A DNA stretch of 64,000 bases from Stromatinia cepivora (Eukaryota > Ascomycota > Leotiomycetes > Helotiales > Sclerotiniaceae). Location of the stretch: NCBI GenBank assembly GCA_014898415.1, contig RCTD01000005.1:186001-250000 (forward strand), in the 5' to 3' direction. The notes under the pieces were generated by a model that saw only the letters and a program-made list of their open reading frames with translations, did no database searches and was not told the DNA's origin. Positions 60,512 through 64,000 of the stretch are shown in pieces (position 1 is the stretch's first letter; every line of letters begins with the position of its first letter). The translations under genes and the position numbers were made by a program.

Positions 60512-62210
60512 CTAAACGCCAACCCCCAACACCGTCCCATCCCCCCAAGCAGCCCTCAACGTATTCCCCCCCTTAACCATCCCCGCTATTTCCTTCCCAA
60601 CCCTCTCTTTCGCCTTTGCCCCCATACAAAAATCATCCCAGAAAAGATATTCATCCGGCGCTTCACAGATGAGAAAACCATTAATATCTGGTAGATTTCT
60701 TGTTCTGTTTTCTTGTATTTTTCCTCCTTTCTTCTTTTCTGTCTTTTTACTTTTCCGCCTCTTTTCGTTGTTCCCATCTCCGTCGCCTTCTTGCACGCAA
60801 GGATCGTATACTGAGATATAAGGACTTTCTTTTGTGCCTAGCCCGGAAGCATCAGATAGTCCTTCATCTTCGAGTTGATGTTCCAATATAATTTCTAGGA
60901 GAAATTGTTGAAGATCATAGTAATAAATATCTTTTTGAGGAGGAGGAATTTCCGTTTGATTTTCCGCTTCTTCTCCGGATTTTTCTCGTTTGGGTTGAGA
61001 TTGAGATTCATTTTGTCCACCTTGTTCGCCTTGTCCACCTTGTCCACCTTGTCCATCACCCTTACCTACTTCCCCCTGCTCACTCTGATCAAAAACTTCC
61101 GGAATCACTTCACCAGATACTTCCCCTTGTAACACCGGTTCCATCCATTCTGTCGAAGTAGTAACTTCAGGTGTACTAGCAAACCAAGGTTTAATACTAT
61201 TTTCCATCTTATTATCCCAATCCCTCAAAAGCGAAATAGCATTTTTCTGATGTTCCGCCACAGAACTAGGTTTTAACGGAACAGGTCTCCGACTTAACCA
61301 ACCGGGTAACATGGTCGGATCGAATAACTTGGGAATGACGACTCTAAATTGTGGTTTTGGCACGTGGGATTTATTATGTGGTTTCTCAATGATGTGCGTA
61401 GCTTCTAGCGTTTCTCGATGATGCACATATAAAGTATCGAGTTGGGCGAACATTTCTTCGACGGCTTTATTTTGCGCTTCTTGGGCTTTGGAGTAATCGA
61501 GAAATGCGTAGTGCCATACATCCCAGGTTCCGAATGAGAGGACGAAGATTGTTTCTTTGAGTTTCTTTTTGGGGAGAGGAAGGGCGATGAAGGATTTTAT
61601 TTGGGCTTCGAAATCGGGGAGCATGGATTCGGTGGTTAATTTTGTTTCTGAACTGTTCTGACCGGTGGTGTTTTCGATGGAGGAAAGGTAAATTTTATTT
61701 GATGCGAAAGCTCCTGTGGGTGGTGATGAAGGATATGAAGATGAGGGTTGTGAAGCTGCTAAATTAATATGCGCAGTACATGAAATCTATTCAAATAATC
61801 AATTAGTAAATGTATGAATTTAACAACCTCAAGCCCTCGAAAACCAAAAACCAAAAACCAAAAACCAAAAACCAAATTCAAAAAAAGCATACCTCTTCAC
61901 AAAGAACCTCTGTCCAGCTTCTTCCCTTCCCATCCTCATTCACTTCAACGGTATCATCAACCCAACTATCCCCAAAAACCACCAATCTAACACCACTTTC
62001 CTCACCCTCCTCACCCTCCTTGCCCTCATCATCATCATCCCCATTTGCCCAACCCCATAAACCATCCGTAACATCATTAATACTCGTCCCTCCTATTCCA
62101 ATTTTCTTCAAATGTTCCGTATATCTCGATTGAGGTAATAATGCCAAGATAGTCATTAACGATAACACCACCGCAAACACCAGAGCGCGTAATCTTGTAA
62201 AAGCGCGCAT
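60512..62210 (-). CDS. SGNH/GDSL-type hydrolase-like protein, probable signal-anchored, two exons
   Basis: Exon 1 is 62210-61893 (106 codons) and exon 2 is 61786-60512 (424 codons plus stop). The 106-bp intron begins GTATGC and ends AATAG. Both exons are in phase 0 there, and CTAAT-like branch sequence precedes the acceptor. The protein is 530 aa. Residues 8-27 form a hydrophobic N-terminal helix (signal peptide or anchor). G-D-S at 80-82 (V-V-F-G-D-S-W-V-D-D) is the nucleophile block. I-N-L-A near 113-116, just after the splice, fits block II. F-G-T-W-D-V-W at 191-197 fits block III. Y-L-F-W-D-D-F-C near 486-493 is at the place of block V, but with Cys where the catalytic His is usual. Gly/Gln- and Lys-rich, probably disordered, segments lie between. 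Such fungal proteins are secreted or membrane-bound esterase-like proteins; the substrate is unknown. A GTG upstream would add six residues, but the ATG at 62210 is preferred. Confidence 0.85.
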
Positions 62211-62709
62211 TGTCGCAATAAAAAACACAAATCGCTAGAAATAATAAACAAATCCTCCCTTCTCTCGTCCCACGACCAAAAAGGAAAAAAAGGAAAAAAG
62301 GAAACACAAGGTTTCAATTCCCTCTCTATCTTTTTTTTTCTTTAAGTTCTGATAGATTCCAGCCTTATTTCACCTTGTTCCTGAAAAACGTAGGATTATG
62401 ATGATGCCAAGAGGATAGGCGTTGCGTATGCCAAGAAGCGGGAGGCTTTCACTATGGATGATCTTCAAATCTGTACCTGTACCTGCCTCTTTTTTCAAAA
62501 AAAAAGTCGTGAAATTAAAAAAAAGGAAGGAATCAAATAAAAGACGTCGTGATATCAAAATATCAATAAATAAAAAAATAAATAACCTCAAATAACAAGA
62601 ATGAAGAAGATACAATACAACAGTACAGATGTGAGATGTAAGATATAAGATTTGTATTTAAAAGAGAACAAAGCCCCATCCAAAATGGAAAAGATAATTA
62701 AGTCAAATA
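62211..62709. other. Intergenic and 5' region of the SGNH-like gene
   Basis: About 500 bp with pyrimidine- and A-rich runs (62280-62340, 62500-62590). Probably the promoter and 5' leader of the SGNH-like gene, and the 3' end of the small gene beyond. No convincing frame. Confidence 0.4.
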
Positions 62710-62940
62710 CTACTCTTCCCAATCCCAATCTGTATGCTTACTTACCCATCTAGGACCTACCTCCCAATAATATCCTATGAATTGCCCTTCCCTTCCTTGT
62801 AGTCAGTCCATTCGAACGCGCAACCAGGACTCGTAAGCTTCTTTTCCCTCAATGGTTTAAGCGGATCCTTTTTATCCTTCTTTGCGTGAGCAACTCTCCA
62901 CCTCTTGTCGTATATATATTGGATTCTGGATGAGCGAACA
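62710..62940 (-). pseudogene. 3' part of a small Trp-rich fungal protein with an apparent one-base frameshift
   Basis: One minus frame gives R-W-R-V-A-H-A-K-K-D-K-K-D-P-L-K-P-L-R then S-P-G-C-A-F-E-W-T-D-Y-K-E-G-K-G, ending soon after at a TGA/TAG. Missing one base near 62783-62786, the next frame continues with G-Q-F-I-G-Y-Y-W-E-V-G-P-R-W then T-D-W-D-W-E-E and TAG (62712-62710). The two halves read as one compositionally similar, Trp-rich domain, and no GT-AG intron fits between them. The 5' end is unclear; an intron acceptor may lie near 62905-62945. I do not know its function. A sequencing error would make it an intact gene. Confidence 0.45.
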
Positions 62941-62944
62941 TCAA

Positions 62945-63640
62945 GTTTGGAGGTTGGAGGGATGAAAAAAAAAAAAAGTTGAAATTGCTGTGGATTCGTG
63001 GAGTTACCTATGTACCGGTAGAAGAAAAACGATTCTATCACTTACTAGGTACTTATCGTTTTTGGATTTATCCGCGAATAAATACACATTAATTACAGTA
63101 ATTATTCAGTCGATGAAAATCGAATATTTCCCAGTTGTCATTTGATTGATGTATTTGCACATTTCAAATGTACGGCCGAAAAGTTCATCTCACCACTTTG
63201 GTTCTGCCACCAGTCAAAAGATCAAGGCGGTGAGACAAGCTTTACGGCAGAAGGAGTTACGGGCATAAATGATTAGAAAATTCAATGCATAACTACCCAC
63301 CCATCTAGCCCGATCCATCGGGACGGAAGCAAAAATGCCGATGGATGAAGCTACCACCCGCGTGAATATCATATCGATTCCATTTATGATTTTCGATATA
63401 AAACATTACAACTGTATATGGTATAGGTATAATTCATCAAACAAAATATCTTTGGTTATAATAATATCATCAATCAATAAATCTATAAAGATGGTCTATT
63501 ATTCATCCGATTGTATTTAAGCCGAATACTAAGAACCCCATCACTTACCATAACTTACCATAAAATATCCAACCATTCTTTTCCTACCTATTAACAAAAT
63601 CCAATGTAATCCAATCCAGAACCTTCAATGCGTACCTACC
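62945..63640. other. Intergenic stretch
   Basis: It may hold upstream exon(s) of the small Trp-rich gene (minus strand), but I cannot place them. An AT-rich dip lies at 63370-63520. No RNA gene or repeat is seen. Confidence 0.35.
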
Positions 63641-63850
63641 TACCTCACCACACGGCCTCATCTCATCTCATCTTATCCCATCTCATCCCACATCCCACCA
63701 AATCTCCATAAAATTCCAGCCCACAACAGTATCCCCAATTCCCGAGTTACGAAGCCTCATCTCATCTCATATCACATCCCATCCCATCACATCCCATCAT
63801 ATCTCGTATGAAATTCTACGAAAAGAATACCTATACCTACCTAGCCTAAA
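63634..63850 (+). repeat. CATCT/CATCCC and ACCT short tandem repeats
   Basis: Interrupted CTCAT/CATCC pentamers (63657-63700 and 63755-63800) and short TACC runs (63634-63650 and 63830-63843), a common kind of intergenic low complexity in helotialean genomes. Confidence 0.7.
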
Positions 63851-64000
63851 GAGTGCATCAGAAAGAGAAACACGAATGAAACCTGTCATTTTACTCTTGC
63901 TCGGATATGTTTCATCTGGATTCTTTTCGGGTGGTTCTGGATCTTTGTCATGTGATTTTATTTGATTTTGAGGAATGTGGCCCCAGACGAAGCACACTCA

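Noticed and set aside
60700..61132. Plus-strand frames opposite the SGNH-like gene
   Set aside because: They are antisense shadows of exon 2, whose SGNH blocks and splice phase are consistent.
63797..63997. Minus-strand 66-codon frame at the right edge
   Set aside because: No domain, no clear start, and the DNA around it is low-complexity; it could be part of an exon from outside the window, but nothing here supports that.

Overview
This window looks like a nuclear contig of a filamentous ascomycete. The evidence is a spliced gene with a short GT-AG intron, a 2EXR-domain gene of the type expanded in Leotiomycetes and relatives, pogo/Fot1 transposons, fungal Copia and Gypsy elements, and a mutation pattern typical of repeat-induced point mutation (RIP). 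A helotialean Leotiomycete is my best guess, but I cannot fix the genus.

Positions 1 to about 53.05 kb form one very AT-rich block made almost wholly of nested, RIP-degraded transposable elements. I resolved it by pairing LTRs or terminal inverted repeats and reading target-site duplications (TSDs). The outermost host is Copia F (+). Its visible parts are 29251-30027 and 44245-46016. Two copies of one chromodomain Gypsy family sit in F in opposite orientation: D (-), ending at 29250, and E (+), 30028-44244. D carries Copia A (-, ending at 18455, left end outside the window) and Copia B (-, 22276-27759). Copia A carries Gypsy G (-, 261-7319) and LTR element H (-, 8390-16901). H carries a gag-only LTR element (12094-13772). 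E carries a second gag-only copy (32549-34240) and, in its 3' LTR, Copia C (38649-44130). The chain F > D > A > H > gag-only element is five levels deep.

Further right, pogo element I (46372-53047) holds an F-type solo LTR (46901-47114) and LTR element J (47165-51796). J holds pogo element K (47250-49605), which holds a solo Copia LTR (49130-49295).

From 53.05 to 56.89 kb lies a more GC-balanced island with a 9-bp minisatellite, one intact 2EXR gene and a hexanucleotide array inside an open frame. A degenerate TIR element L (56893-59913), with the third gag-only copy inside it, separates this island from the final gene region. There a two-exon SGNH/GDSL-like gene (62210 to 60512, minus strand) and a small frameshifted gene (ending at 62710) are seen, followed by intergenic DNA with short repeats.

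No transposon protein is intact. Differences between paired LTRs are all C/T or G/A transitions in the pairs I aligned by hand. The mutations are concentrated on the inward side of each element, while the outer ends next to the insertion point are nearly clean. That edge gradient and the gag-only LTR family are the two most interesting observations. No tRNA, rRNA, CRISPR or bacterial-type operon was seen.
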